Origin: Lactobacillus gigeriorum DSM 23908 = CRBIP 24.85
GTDB lineage: Bacteria > Bacillota > Bacilli > Lactobacillales > Lactobacillaceae
Direction of reading: 5' to 3'
Assembly (NCBI RefSeq): GCF_000296855.1
Contig: NZ_CAKC01000086.1
Span: 42,710 to 106,709, forward strand
Length of the DNA stretch: 64,000 nt
Each line of letters opens with the position of its first letter. Position 1 is the first letter of the stretch. Positions 27,674 to 37,250 of the stretch are shown here, piece by piece. Both the position numbers and the translations under genes were made by a program. A model generated the notes under the pieces. That model saw only the letters and a program-made list of their open reading frames with translations, was not told where the DNA came from and did not search any database.

Positions 27674-30544
27674 CTATTTTTGACGACGATCTGTTGTAAT
27701 CGTGACTATCTCATCACCAAGCTTAACTTGGTAGTTCTGCTTGCTCAATAATTGACCATAAGAAATGCAGTACAAGATATAATTCTTGCTAACCATCGTA
27801 ACGTAATTTGCTTTAAATGGTAGCTGTAAAATTTCTGCTACAATGGCATCAACATCTTCAACCTCACCGATGTAATTGAACGAAATATTCATACTTTTCC
27901 ATTTCTGATCTAATTCAGGTAAGTATTGTAAATTTTTACCGATTGCATTAAAGATGCAATATCGATAATCGATTCCTTGGGTATAGATATTTAGCAATGC
28001 TTTATAGCTATTGCTAAAATGAGCCAAACTATCTTGTTCACAGACCTGCCAAGGCAAGGTAGCATGGATATCACCAATCACATTATTAGCATCAAAACCA
28101 GTAAAATTTCTAATATTCAATGCGATTTTACCAGTGATTTTATGCATTTCATGATCTTGCATCATAGCTTGTGAAAGTAAGTAAATTCCTCTAGTGTATA
28201 CCTGATCTGTGGTCTTAGCTGGACAAGCAAATTTAGTAATATACACGCCAGCATCTTCTTTTGCTAGTTGCAAGCCAGACTCGGTTTCAGGAATCAAATT
28301 AATTGCGTCTCTTATATCCGTCTTTTTATTAGTTTTTCGGATAAAATCCATGAAACGTGCGTATGAACTTGGTTTAATTTCTTCAAGCGCTGAATTTTGC
28401 TGATATAAGTCAACAAACAATTGTCTAAATTTATTAGATGATGAAGCATCAAGTGTATGATGGGAAAATACAATCTCTAGCTGGCATCTATTTAAATTAA
28501 AAATCAAACAATATATTGGTCTTCCCTGTTTAGCATACAGTACTTGTTCCAAATCATTCTTAGAAAAGCCATTCAAACAAACAAAAGTAATTGGACAAAT
28601 ATTAGTTGCCTTTTGGAAGTACAATCTACCTTGATCGTCTTGAAACCAAGCAAAAGTTAACAAATCGATTTTTGACGCTAACCCTATAAAAATCTTTCTG
28701 ATTTTTTCTATTTCTTGGTAATTGATTGCTGGCAAGGCGATGCGTAACCGATCGAATGAGGTTTTTCCTTGCAAAAATAAGCTTTGCTGAGTAGACGAAG
28801 CTGTAATTTTTTCTTGCTCATATTGACTTGCAAAATTATCAACTAGGATTTTAAAATTCAGCAATTCTGCTTTGGTTGCCTGTTGGTCTACTTGAAGATC
28901 ATCTGTCTTTAGCCACTTTTTATGTTTAATAAAATCAGCTAAACGTTCAGCTGTGGTCAATAATGCTAGTTGCTCATCATTGATGTGAACTGAAAAAGTA
29001 TGCTCTACTTCAATAATAAACCGAACTAAATCAAGAGAATCTAGCTGTGATGTCTCGTTAACATGATATTTAGTCAATAAACTTTGAAGTTTATCTAAAA
29101 CCCTCTCATCGTCATTAGATGGAGCTTGATAATAATAGCGATCAATCATTGCTTTGACATCAATTTTTCGATTATATGTATATAAAAATTGCTTCACCTT
29201 AACAATGATTGGATTTAAATATGTTGGTATCTTTTCCCGAATTTGTTCTTCTTTATTATGATCGCTAAGATAAAAAACATAGATTCTGCCATATTGAAAC
29301 TTAACAATTACAGATTTGATTCCAGAAATTTTTGCAACTATGGTTTGAATTTCACCTAACTCAATCCGAATGCCATTAACTTGTACCTGGTCATCTTCTC
29401 TTTCTAAGAAAATCAATTCACCGTTAGAGTCTGTGGTAACATTATCGCCAGTCTTATAGTATCGCTGACCTTGGATAAATACGAAACTAGCATCATTTTT
29501 AATTGGATCCAAAAGATAGCCTTGAGTTAGACCATTACCTCCAATATATAATTCACCAGTTTTTGCCTGGTGACTCTTATTTACTACTAGGACTTTCGCA
29601 CCATGAAAAGGATTACCAATTGGTACATATTTTGTTTCATTTCCCGTTACTTGATGATAAGTTGCATAGACTGTAGTTTCCGTCGGACCATATAAATTGA
29701 ACACTTTACATCCCTGAGCAATAGAAGGACGTAATTTCTTAGCTAAACTAATTGGGAATGACTCGCCTGCAACCATAAGAAATTTAAGTTTACTAAATAC
29801 TGTCGGTCCGGCAATATCAATTAGAGCTTCGGCAAAAGATGGCGATAATGAAAGATGAGTTATTTGTTCTTGCTCAATTAGCTTAGGAATCAATCTGATA
29901 CTTTCGGATTTAGATGGGCTTGTGGGCAAACAGACTAACTGTGCACCTGCAACAACTGGCGATAAAATTTCAGTTAACGAGACATCGAAGGAATATGGTG
30001 TAGAAAATAAGAATTTAGTTTTATCATTAACGTCGATTAATGAATACAGCTTTGTCAGAATCCACTTGATATTACCTTCTGTTAAAAAAACTTTTTTAGG
30101 TATTCCTGTACTACCTGATGTAGAAAGAATATATGCAGTTTTATTAAAAGAAGGTTTAAATTCATAGCTAAATTTGGTTTCTTTATTCAACAAATTTATT
30201 TGTAAAATTTCTTTATCTTTAAGGTCTACAGAAAAATCTGCGATCAAGGTATTCCACTCAACTTCTTTAACACGAGCTATCGCTTCAGATAATTTTAAAG
30301 CTGATACTAATGGCATGGGTATTTTGTTAGATAGCCAAATACCCATAATTGTCGGTAAGACAAATCTAGTATCTTGTAAGTAAAACGGTACTATCTGCTT
30401 AGACCCATCATGATCTAATTTGCTAGCAATTTGATTGGCAACATTTTGAACTTCCTGATAAGAATAATTTTGTTTTTTAGACTTAACAGCAATTCTATCG
30501 GGATAATCTCTTACACGCTGGATAAATTTATCAATAATAAACAT
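27674..30544 (-). CDS. NRPS-like protein: adenylation, carrier and condensation domains
   Basis: 956 residues. Residues 1-465 are an AMP-forming adenylation domain: core A3 ILSTSGSTGIPKKV (139-152), FDVS at 186-189 whose Asp usually contacts the amino group of an amino acid, YGPTETTVYA (285-294), GELYIGGNGLTQGY, YKTGD (363-367), QVNGIRIELGEI and the A10 Lys at about 460. Residues 475-545 look like a carrier with the phosphopantetheine Ser at 503 (LDSLDL). Residues 575-945 resemble a condensation domain, with HHTLD at 695-699 and a late SFNYIGEV motif. No thioesterase or reductase is present. AAAGGTGAG precedes ATG, and a frameshifted MFS gene is divergent. Product unknown; an amino acid is probably activated and transferred to a soluble acceptor. 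Confidence 0.88.
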   Translation of the reverse strand: MFIIDKFIQRVRDYPDRIAVKSKKQNYSYQEVQNVANQIASKLDHDGSKQIVPFYLQDTRFVLPTIMGIWLSNKIPMPLVSALKLSEAIARVKEVEWNTLIADFSVDLKDKEILQINLLNKETKFSYEFKPSFNKTAYILSTSGSTGIPKKVFLTEGNIKWILTKLYSLIDVNDKTKFLFSTPYSFDVSLTEILSPVVAGAQLVCLPTSPSKSESIRLIPKLIEQEQITHLSLSPSFAEALIDIAGPTVFSKLKFLMVAGESFPISLAKKLRPSIAQGCKVFNLYGPTETTVYATYHQVTGNETKYVPIGNPFHGAKVLVVNKSHQAKTGELYIGGNGLTQGYLLDPIKNDASFVFIQGQRYYKTGDNVTTDSNGELIFLEREDDQVQVNGIRIELGEIQTIVAKISGIKSVIVKFQYGRIYVFYLSDHNKEEQIREKIPTYLNPIIVKVKQFLYTYNRKIDVKAMIDRYYYQAPSNDDERVLDKLQSLLTKYHVNETSQLDSLDLVRFIIEVEHTFSVHINDEQLALLTTAERLADFIKHKKWLKTDDLQVDQQATKAELLNFKILVDNFASQYEQEKITASSTQQSLFLQGKTSFDRLRIALPAINYQEIEKIRKIFIGLASKIDLLTFAWFQDDQGRLYFQKATNICPITFVCLNGFSKNDLEQVLYAKQGRPIYCLIFNLNRCQLEIVFSHHTLDASSSNKFRQLFVDLYQQNSALEEIKPSSYARFMDFIRKTNKKTDIRDAINLIPETESGLQLAKEDAGVYITKFACPAKTTDQVYTRGIYLLSQAMMQDHEMHKITGKIALNIRNFTGFDANNVIGDIHATLPWQVCEQDSLAHFSNSYKALLNIYTQGIDYRYCIFNAIGKNLQYLPELDQKWKSMNISFNYIGEVEDVDAIVAEILQLPFKANYVTMVSKNYILYCISYGQLLSKQNYQVKLGDEIVTITTDRRQK

Positions 30545-30632
30545 TTTGCACTCACCTTTCTGCTCGATCTGATCCTAATAAGTAGCTAGATAAAATATCG
30601 ATACCACTATTTTCTAAACTTCTTTCCAAGTA

Positions 30633-30659
30633 TTGCAATAATTAAAAATGAGTTATAAT
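30633..30659 (+). promoter_or_regulatory. Candidate promoter of the MFS gene
   Basis: Perfect -10 TATAAT (30654-30659) with TTGCAA (30633-30638) 15 bases upstream, slightly short spacing. It lies in the AT-rich intergenic region shared with the divergent NRPS-like gene. Confidence 0.5.
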
Positions 30660-30735
30660 TGTTTTCACCAATTTTGTTGTTTGTTAATAATAGTCTTATT
30701 TTCACAAAAGTCAATATTAAATTGAAGGTGATTCA

Positions 30736-31967
30736 ATGCCAAACCCTAAAGAAAAATTAAGTCCTGTTGAACGCATAAACGCTGGTAAAGTTACCATTAG
30801 CAATGGGGTTTCCAAATTTGGTGATGTATTATTTGATTACGTAAATTCAGCATTCTTGTCATCAATACCTGGTGGTGGTTTTTGGTTATCTTTATACCAA
30901 GGTAGTGAAGTATTCATTAGTGTTTTCTTTAATTTTTGGGGAGGTGCACTTTCCGATAGTAGCAACAGAAAACAAATAATCTTTCGCTGTGACTTGATTA
31001 GTGGGATTATTTGTCTTCTCTTAGCAATTTTCATTCCTCAAGCATTATTTATTTATGCAATCATTGTCATTAACATTGCTTTGGCGATCATTACCTCTTT
31101 CCGCAGCCCGGCTTATAAAGCAGTTTTTAGAGAAATCGTCTACAAAGAACATATCAATAAAGTTAATTCTATTTTGGAAATTAACAAAGAAGTTATCCAA
31201 ATTGCTGGTCCAAGTGCTGCCTTAATCATTGCCAATATCTTTGGTAATAGAGTCGCTTTGATCTTAGACGCTATTTCTTTTTTATCTCAGGGCTACTTAT
31301 TAGAAAACTAGAACTTCTAAAAAATCCACCAGAAAAGAAGAACAGGAAAAATACTTTCTTACAGGTTAAAGAAGGTTTCCAATATATTCTGACTAATCGT
31401 CAAATATTAACGATTATTATTTTTGCAAGTATCGTGAATTTTATCATTGCCGGTTACAACTTAATCTTGCCATTTTCTTCTTACGCTTTCACAGGTACTA
31501 CTTTCAAAGCATATGCAACATTTTTAACAGCCGAAACCATTGGTGGTTTAATCGGTGCCTCAATTTCAACATTCATTAAAAAAGAACCAACAACAAATAA
31601 GCTACTCTTCCTAATTATCCTATGTGGCATTTCTTTACTTCCTACCGAGTTGGTATTTCGACTCTCCCATTCCATAATCCTCGTAGCAATTCCAATTGCT
31701 CTATTCAATTTATGTTTGTCGATCTTTAATATTCAGTTTATGACTTTTGTCCAAACAAAAACTGACTTAAATTACATCGGTAGAGTCTTTGGCATTATTT
31801 TTTCTGTTGCCATCTTATTTATGCCATTTGGTACTTTCTTCTTTCAACGAATTTTCAACTTAAAGAATCCATTAAACTATTTGATTCTTGGTCTCGCACT
31901 AATCGTTATATCTTTGATTACGATGCTTCTAAATATTATTCTCTCAACTACCACTAAGGCTGAATAA
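30736..31967 (+). pseudogene. MFS efflux transporter, interrupted by a frameshift
   Basis: The first frame (30736-31311) encodes the N-terminal half of an MFS pump: GDVLFDYVNSAFLSS, then FFNFWGGALSDSSNRKQII (motif A-like) and several helices. It stops at a TAG at 31309-31311. In the next frame the reading continues without a break from about 31293 (LLIRKLELLKNPPEKKNRKN) to 31967 with six more helices. One missing base at the GGG run 31290-31292 would join both into about 411 residues. The start is well supported (GAAGGTGA before ATG). Divergent orientation suggests it exports the product of the NRPS-like gene (inference). Real decay or sequencing error cannot be told apart here. Confidence 0.82.
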
Positions 31968-32020
31968 GTCGACATCGCTTTACCTATAGTTAAGCTTTTA
32001 TCTTTAGTAAAAAAGCAAAA

Positions 32021-32112
32021 GTCGCTGGGAAATAATTACCTCTTAGATACTAAAAATCGATCAATCTGATTCTCAATTCGAGTTCGATTGATCGGTTTTT
32101 AGTCTATTTTTA
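32021..32112. repeat. Terminator-bearing direct repeat, copy A
   Basis: About 90 bases that match 33039-33129 at roughly 80 per cent by eye, same orientation. Both contain TTAGATACT, a hairpin with arms CGATCAATC and GATTGATCG (or close variants), and T runs on either side. Copy A follows the Rpn-type gene (minus strand) and the MFS gene (plus strand), so it probably terminates both. Confidence 0.7.
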
Positions 32113-32129
32113 TAAAATCAGGATGTAAC

Positions 32130-32747
32130 TTAAGCTTCTTGCAGAGAGTCGTTTTTTGCTTCTGAGATGAATTGCTTTAACTCATCATCAGAGAAATACT
32201 GCCCATACTTATTCTTTACTTTAAGAAAAATGGTTTTGTCGTCGAGGGATAAATCAATAAGTACTTCAATTAAATTCTTAACCCCTGCGCGAGTTGCAAT
32301 TTTCTCGCCAATCTCTTTGCCTCGCTTTTCGCCATCTTCGCGACCGCTAATTCTGGCATCCATGATCTTCATCTCATAGTCCATGATATCTGCCCTCCTG
32401 TCTTGATTGAGTTCTTTGATCCGCTTTTGAGCCCAAATAAAGTGTTCATTTAGACTGACTTCTTCATTGTTCATCAACTTCGCTAGCTCCTTGAGTTCCT
32501 CGCTTTCGCCAGTAAAGTCGCCTTTTGAATTAATGATAACCTTAGTAGCGCCGTCAATCAACTCTAATGCATGATCTTTCGTATCAATCGTTTTAAAGAA
32601 GTGAACGGCGCGATTATCAACCTTTGAAAAAGCTTCGGACGGATCAAACGAACACAAGAAGATGATGAAAGTATCAGGCAATTCAGAATAATCATGACCT
32701 GGCTTAAGAACCTTGTACGCAATGATAATTAGTGGCCAAGCGTACAA
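32130..32747 (-). pseudogene. Rpn-family nuclease / PD-(D/E)XK transposase-like protein, 5' truncated
   Basis: The protein from about 32730 down carries the C-terminal two thirds of an Rpn (YhgA-like) recombination-promoting nuclease: DYSELPDTFIIFLCSFDPSEAF, VHFFKTIDTKDHALELIDGATKVIINSKGD, and an alpha-helical end with REDGEKRGKEIGEKIATRAG. The N-terminal catalytic part of the PD-(D/E)XK fold is absent. Upstream, up to about 32905, the other frame is open for 65 codons but shows nothing I can place. The residues before GHDYSEL (MYAWPLIIIAYKVLK) do not look native. The gene is therefore a remnant. It lies between two copies of a 90-base repeat. Confidence 0.75.
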
Positions 32748-33152
32748 TTACAACGTAGCCACGCATAATCAAAGACTTTAATTGTAAAAGCACTTGGTTA
32801 TGTTCAGTATAGCAGTCAGGTCTAAAAATATAAAGGCTCGACTGCTGTTTGTCATGCAATAATATTGAAAAACAAAGGTCTATATCCTCCAACCGTTTCA
32901 AATATTAATAAGACTGATCAAAAATAATTGCTTAAAATGCCTAATAATACTTGATTTTGGGTAGAAAATAACCCCCTAATATATAAATACGCAAAAAATC
33001 CAAAAATTTACTTTTTTTCTTGAAAAAGATAGCAGAAATTCGCTGAAAATTATTCACCTTTTAGATACTGAAAAACGATCAATCTGATTCTCAATACGAA
33101 TTGGATTGACCGTTTTTTATCTATTTATTCTATTTGATCATCTGGAAAAATG
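32748..33152. other. Gene-free stretch between the Rpn remnant and pepN
   Basis: About 400 bases. The left part (to about 32905) is open in one minus frame but has no recognisable domain and is probably deleted or diverged Rpn sequence. The middle is AT-rich filler. The right end holds repeat copy B, which acts as the pepN terminator. Confidence 0.6.
33039..33129. repeat. Terminator-bearing direct repeat, copy B
   Basis: Second copy of the roughly 90-base repeat seen at 32021-32112. Here the hairpin arms are CGATCAATC and GATTGACCG, with T5-T6 runs both ways. It lies just after the pepN stop on the minus strand and is its likely terminator. Confidence 0.7.
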
Positions 33153-35678
33153 CTATAAGCTAGCTGCTACAGCCTTGTTAACCGCATCTTTTTCACTTTC
33201 AATCAAGTCAACGCGAGCAGCGATAAACTTGATATCCATCTTAATTTCACGAGTAAGCATTGCATCAGACAATTTTGGTTCGAAGAAAGTCTTAAATTCT
33301 TCTAAACGCTTAGCGGTTCTGAATTGACGAGCTACAACTGTAATGTAAGTAGCAAATTCCATGTCGCCACCGATCTTTTCATCAAGCCAGCCCCATTCTT
33401 CACGAAGCCAAGTCCAAGCTGCTTCTTCACTAGCATGGTTAGCAAGCATTCCTGAGAACCAAGCACGAAGGTCTTGTGGCTTAACTACATCTGCGTCCTT
33501 GAAGTAACCAATGATCTTAGCAATTTCAGCTTCATCCTTAGTCTTAGTAATAGCAGCGCGCAAGTCTTGTTTGTATGAAGCATCTGAAGTCTTCTTGTAC
33601 TCAGCAACTAATTGATCAATCAAACCAGCAGCTGCAAAGTTCTTAACTTCATTCATTAATACAAAGGCACGAACATCAGCATTTAAGCTGTACAAGTCAT
33701 CTTTGTGAGCTTCAAACAATTCATGAGCTTCCTTAACTGAGCTTGCATTATCAGCATAAATGCTTGCAGCTAAAACATCTTGACGAACTTGTTGATCATC
33801 ATCGCTGTCGCTAGCCTTAACTTCCCAACCCAAGCGTGCAACTTGGTTAGCTGAAAGTTTATCGTACAACTTCTTCAAGTTCTTTTCTTCATCGCTGTCA
33901 ACTTCAACAAATTGACGCAACTTAGCTGCAGTAGTGTACAAAGCATCGATTACTAAACCTGACCTGTCATCAGCCAACTTAGTCAACAAAGGCACGATTT
34001 CTGCATATGAAGCTTGTCTACCATCAGCAAGTAATCGCAAGTCTTGCAATAATTGCAACTTAGCAATTGGATCAAGTTCAGTGATATTAGCTAAAATATC
34101 CTTCATTAAAGTATCGTCATATTTAACAATAAAGTGTGAGCTGTTGCCAACATTCAACCGTAAAGCTTCACCTGCTTGCTTACGCAAGGTTTCATAGTCG
34201 CCAAGATCAAGTTCAGTTTCTGACATAATTTGTGGTGCTTCAAAGTTAGCATTCAATGGAATTTCCCACTTACGACCAACTTCTTGACCTTCACCAACAA
34301 AGAATTGCTTTTGGGTCAACTTCAAATGACCATCTTCAACAAAGGCATTTACTACTGGGTAGCCTGGTTGGTTAAGCCAAGTATGCATAATTTCACCAAT
34401 GTTAAGATCAGTTGCAGTTGATAATGCATCCCACAAATCATCACCAGTAGTATTACCGAACTTGTGGTGATCGAAGTAATACTTAAGACCCTTGCGCAAT
34501 GCGTCATCGCCAAGCAATGCACGTACCATAACTAACATTCTTGAACCTTTAGCATAGACGATAGCAGCATCAAAAAGCGCATCGATTTCTGCTGGGTCGT
34601 TAACTTCAACGTAGACTGATTGTACGCCATCAGTTGCATCTCTAGTCAAAGCTTGAGCAGCTTCACTAGATTGGAACATTTCCCAAATATGCCAATCTGG
34701 TTCAATGGCATCAATAGCAACATATTCCATCATGTTAGCAAAACTTTCGTTAAGCCATAAGTTGTCCCACCACTTCATAGTTACTAAGTCACCGAACCAT
34801 TGGTGAGCTAATTCGTGAGCAATTACAGTGGCGACCAATTTCTTCATTTGTAATGAAGTATTGTCCGGATCAAGAGTCAAGTAAGCTTCACGGTAAGTTA
34901 CTAACCCCCAGTTTTCCATCGCACCAGCTGAGAAATCAGGCAAGGCTAATTGCCATGAATGTGGCAATGGATATGGCGTTTGGTAGAAGTCTTCATAGAA
35001 TTCAATCGAACGCTTAGCAATATCGAGTGCAAAATCTAATTCTTTAGGTTGGTGAGCCTTAGTTGCAAAGACACCAATTTTTACGCCACTCTTAGTTTCA
35101 GTCATCTTGGATTGCAAATCACCAAAGGCAAAGGCTACCAAGTAACTGGACATGCGAACCGTTTCTTCAAAATAGTGAACGCCATCTTCAACCTTAACTT
35201 CAGGCATGTTAGCAAGCGCAATTTCACCCTCTTCTTCATCCCACTTAAGAGCTAAAGTAAAGGTTGCTTTGGCTTCAGGTTCATCAATGCTTGGGAAGGC
35301 TTGGCGCGCAAAAGTAGTTTCAAATTGCGTACCGATAATTTGCTTCTTTACACCATCAAGTTCGTAATATGATGGATAAATTCCCATCATAGTATCAGTC
35401 AATGGCGCAGAGTAAGCAATCTCTAAAGTAGTTTTACCAGCTTGAGGCAATTCGATCTTGATCACTTCGTCAGCATCGATTACTTCAAATGGTACGTCTT
35501 GACCATCAGCTTTAACTGTGCTAATAGTCATATACTTTTCATTAACAAACACAGTCGTTGCTTGAGCTTCACCAGTAATCTTAGAAGTACCAGTAATTAA
35601 CTTTTCGCCACGGTTAACATCAATAAACAAATCATAGTGTTCTGGATGAAAAGTTTCATAAATACGTTTAACAGCCAT
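33153..35678 (-). CDS. pepN: Aminopeptidase N (lysyl aminopeptidase)
   Basis: 841-residue M1-family zinc metallopeptidase, close to the 843-844 residues known for Lactobacillus PepN. It has the exopeptidase motif GAMENWGL, the zinc site HELAHQWFGDLVT with the third ligand Glu in WLNESFANMMEY, and the conserved Tyr region AAIVYAKGSRML. It removes N-terminal Lys/Leu/Ala from peptides in the cytosol and supplies amino acids during growth on milk protein. AGGAGGA precedes ATG. Monocistronic, ended by repeat copy B. Confidence 0.98.
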   Translation of the reverse strand: MAVKRIYETFHPEHYDLFIDVNRGEKLITGTSKITGEAQATTVFVNEKYMTISTVKADGQDVPFEVIDADEVIKIELPQAGKTTLEIAYSAPLTDTMMGIYPSYYELDGVKKQIIGTQFETTFARQAFPSIDEPEAKATFTLALKWDEEEGEIALANMPEVKVEDGVHYFEETVRMSSYLVAFAFGDLQSKMTETKSGVKIGVFATKAHQPKELDFALDIAKRSIEFYEDFYQTPYPLPHSWQLALPDFSAGAMENWGLVTYREAYLTLDPDNTSLQMKKLVATVIAHELAHQWFGDLVTMKWWDNLWLNESFANMMEYVAIDAIEPDWHIWEMFQSSEAAQALTRDATDGVQSVYVEVNDPAEIDALFDAAIVYAKGSRMLVMVRALLGDDALRKGLKYYFDHHKFGNTTGDDLWDALSTATDLNIGEIMHTWLNQPGYPVVNAFVEDGHLKLTQKQFFVGEGQEVGRKWEIPLNANFEAPQIMSETELDLGDYETLRKQAGEALRLNVGNSSHFIVKYDDTLMKDILANITELDPIAKLQLLQDLRLLADGRQASYAEIVPLLTKLADDRSGLVIDALYTTAAKLRQFVEVDSDEEKNLKKLYDKLSANQVARLGWEVKASDSDDDQQVRQDVLAASIYADNASSVKEAHELFEAHKDDLYSLNADVRAFVLMNEVKNFAAAGLIDQLVAEYKKTSDASYKQDLRAAITKTKDEAEIAKIIGYFKDADVVKPQDLRAWFSGMLANHASEEAAWTWLREEWGWLDEKIGGDMEFATYITVVARQFRTAKRLEEFKTFFEPKLSDAMLTREIKMDIKFIAARVDLIESEKDAVNKAVAASL

Positions 35679-35857
35679 AAAAATCCTCCTATTAGCTATC
35701 TAATTTATCTAATTTTAACAAAAAAATCCTAATATTACATTAAAAAAGCCCTTTCGCAACAGTTTGTAAGAGCTACGTTCTTGTTTTGTAACATGGATGA
35801 AACATTATGCATGTACTATTATCCTTGTCAAATGAAGAAATAAATTTTTTACAGGGA

Positions 35858-36229
35858 ATGAGAATTTTGAATAATTTTAAATCTACCATAGTTAAATTTG
35901 TACTTGCTTTCGTACTTGTCTTTACTGCTGCTGTTGCAGTCGAAAGCTTTTCAACTAACACGAATACTAATAATACTGTTCAAGCAGCTAAACGTAAGAT
36001 GTCAAAAGCTGAAAGAGCTGCTAAATATTGGATCGCTATGCGCGAATCAGGCGGTAGCTACTACGCAAGAAACGGCGTTTGTTACGGTCGTTACCAATTG
36101 AACATTGCTTATTTACACGGCAATTTATCACCAGCCAACCAAGAAAGAACTGCCGACAGATATGTTTACGGTCGTTATGGTTCATGGGTTAACGCAAAGA
36201 GATTTTGGTTAGCTCATCATTGGTACTAA
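35858..36229 (+). CDS. Small secreted Apf-like protein (lysozyme-fold domain)
   Basis: About 123 residues: signal peptide with hydrophobic core (about 10-29) and probable cleavage near VQAAK (41-45), then a C-terminal domain (about 48-123) matching that of aggregation-promoting factors (AKYWIAMRESGGSYYARNG, CYGRYQL, LSPANQERTADRYVYGRYGSWVNAKRFW, HHWY end). Glu63 in RESGGS corresponds to the catalytic Glu of the Rpf/lysozyme-like fold. Classical Apf proteins are about 250-330 residues with a long low-complexity middle, which is missing here. The frame extends upstream to 35807. ATG at 35858 has AGGGA almost adjacent, so a TTG at 35867 behind the same site is equally possible. Confidence 0.83.
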   Translation: MRILNNFKSTIVKFVLAFVLVFTAAVAVESFSTNTNTNNTVQAAKRKMSKAERAAKYWIAMRESGGSYYARNGVCYGRYQLNIAYLHGNLSPANQERTADRYVYGRYGSWVNAKRFWLAHHWY

Positions 36230-36252
36230 AAATCATCAAATTCCCCGCATAA

Positions 36253-36295
36253 AAATACCGGTTAGGATAATCGTTCCTAGCCGGTATTTATTTTT
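36253..36295. terminator. Bidirectional terminator after the Apf-like gene
   Basis: 15-base arms (36253-36267 and 36275-36289) with one G-T wobble and a seven-base loop, followed by a T-rich run; A5 on the other side serves the convergent gene. Confidence 0.85.
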
Positions 36296-37250
36296 ATTCG
36301 AAATTATCTTTCTTTACAAAGCGATAAAAAGCAATTGCTGTTACAACGAGGGCACAAAGAATTGCAACATAAGCCATCGGTCCAATCGTAATAGCCTGAC
36401 TAGCGGCATCTTGTGACAATTGGTTTTGAACGGCATACTCTAGCAGCCATTTTTTCATTAATCTTGGAGTCATACCAAAGCTGATCAACGAAACGATTGA
36501 AGCCAATAAGCTCACATTGCGTGAATATGGTTCTCTAAAAAATTGCGCTAAGACACATAATGCCGGTGCAATCATCAACAGTAACACCCACATGACAATA
36601 TTGCGTCCTGCCCCTGAACTCATCATCTGGGCACTATTAGTCGCATAGCGATACGAGCCCCATAATTGTCCACCAGTGAGCGTATTTAACAAACTCAAGA
36701 AATAGCTACCTTGTTGACCATAGAATCCGTGACTGGAAAGCATATTTTCGATAACCTGTAAACTATCAGTCGAACCTGCTGAAGAAAAATTTACTGTTAC
36801 TACTTGTTTCATATAAGTCGACAAGAACATTAAGATTGAGCCCCCAAATTGAAGTGAACGCAACATGCTTAGCTTTCTTGATGCCTTCAATTTGAATTCG
36901 ATGCTCAGCACTTGATCAGGATGGTGACTGCGAGCGATCACATAAATTCCTACTGCAACTACCACAGCAAGAACAACCAAGCCCCACCACAATTTACTCA
37001 TTGCTAAAAAAATCGCTAAAACAATAATCGCCACTGAAACATATGGACGATCTGAAAAAATCTTCCAAAAATTCAAATTGGCATGTACATAATCGAATCT
37101 CGATCCAGTTAAACGATTAAGTTGATAGCTTGCATTGGTTCCTGACCGGCTACCATTGCCTTTTTGATAGCGCTGATTTCCCGAGCGCATCATACTTTCT
37201 TTAGCTTTTTGACTTCTCATCCGATATTCACGCCGTGACATGTGTGTCAT
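36294..37250 (-). CDS. Hypothetical multi-pass membrane protein
   Basis: 318 residues. The N-terminus (1-65) is very basic and Gln/Arg/Ser-rich (SRREYRMRSQKAKESMMRSG), probably cytosolic and nucleic-acid or lipid facing. Six or so membrane segments follow (about 70-108, 130-150, 222-240, 250-268, 290-312). An SQ/YGQQGSY stretch sits in an outside loop. I recognise no family. GGGG seven bases from ATG 37250 supports the start. Transcribed alone, convergent with the Apf-like gene. Confidence 0.75.
   Translation of the reverse strand: MTHMSRREYRMRSQKAKESMMRSGNQRYQKGNGSRSGTNASYQLNRLTGSRFDYVHANLNFWKIFSDRPYVSVAIIVLAIFLAMSKLWWGLVVLAVVVAVGIYVIARSHHPDQVLSIEFKLKASRKLSMLRSLQFGGSILMFLSTYMKQVVTVNFSSAGSTDSLQVIENMLSSHGFYGQQGSYFLSLLNTLTGGQLWGSYRYATNSAQMMSSGAGRNIVMWVLLLMIAPALCVLAQFFREPYSRNVSLLASIVSLISFGMTPRLMKKWLLEYAVQNQLSQDAASQAITIGPMAYVAILCALVVTAIAFYRFVKKDNFE

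Noticed and set aside
32704..32901. 65-codon frame upstream of the Rpn remnant as a separate gene
   Set aside because: No recognisable domain or binding site; more likely diverged or rearranged remnant sequence.
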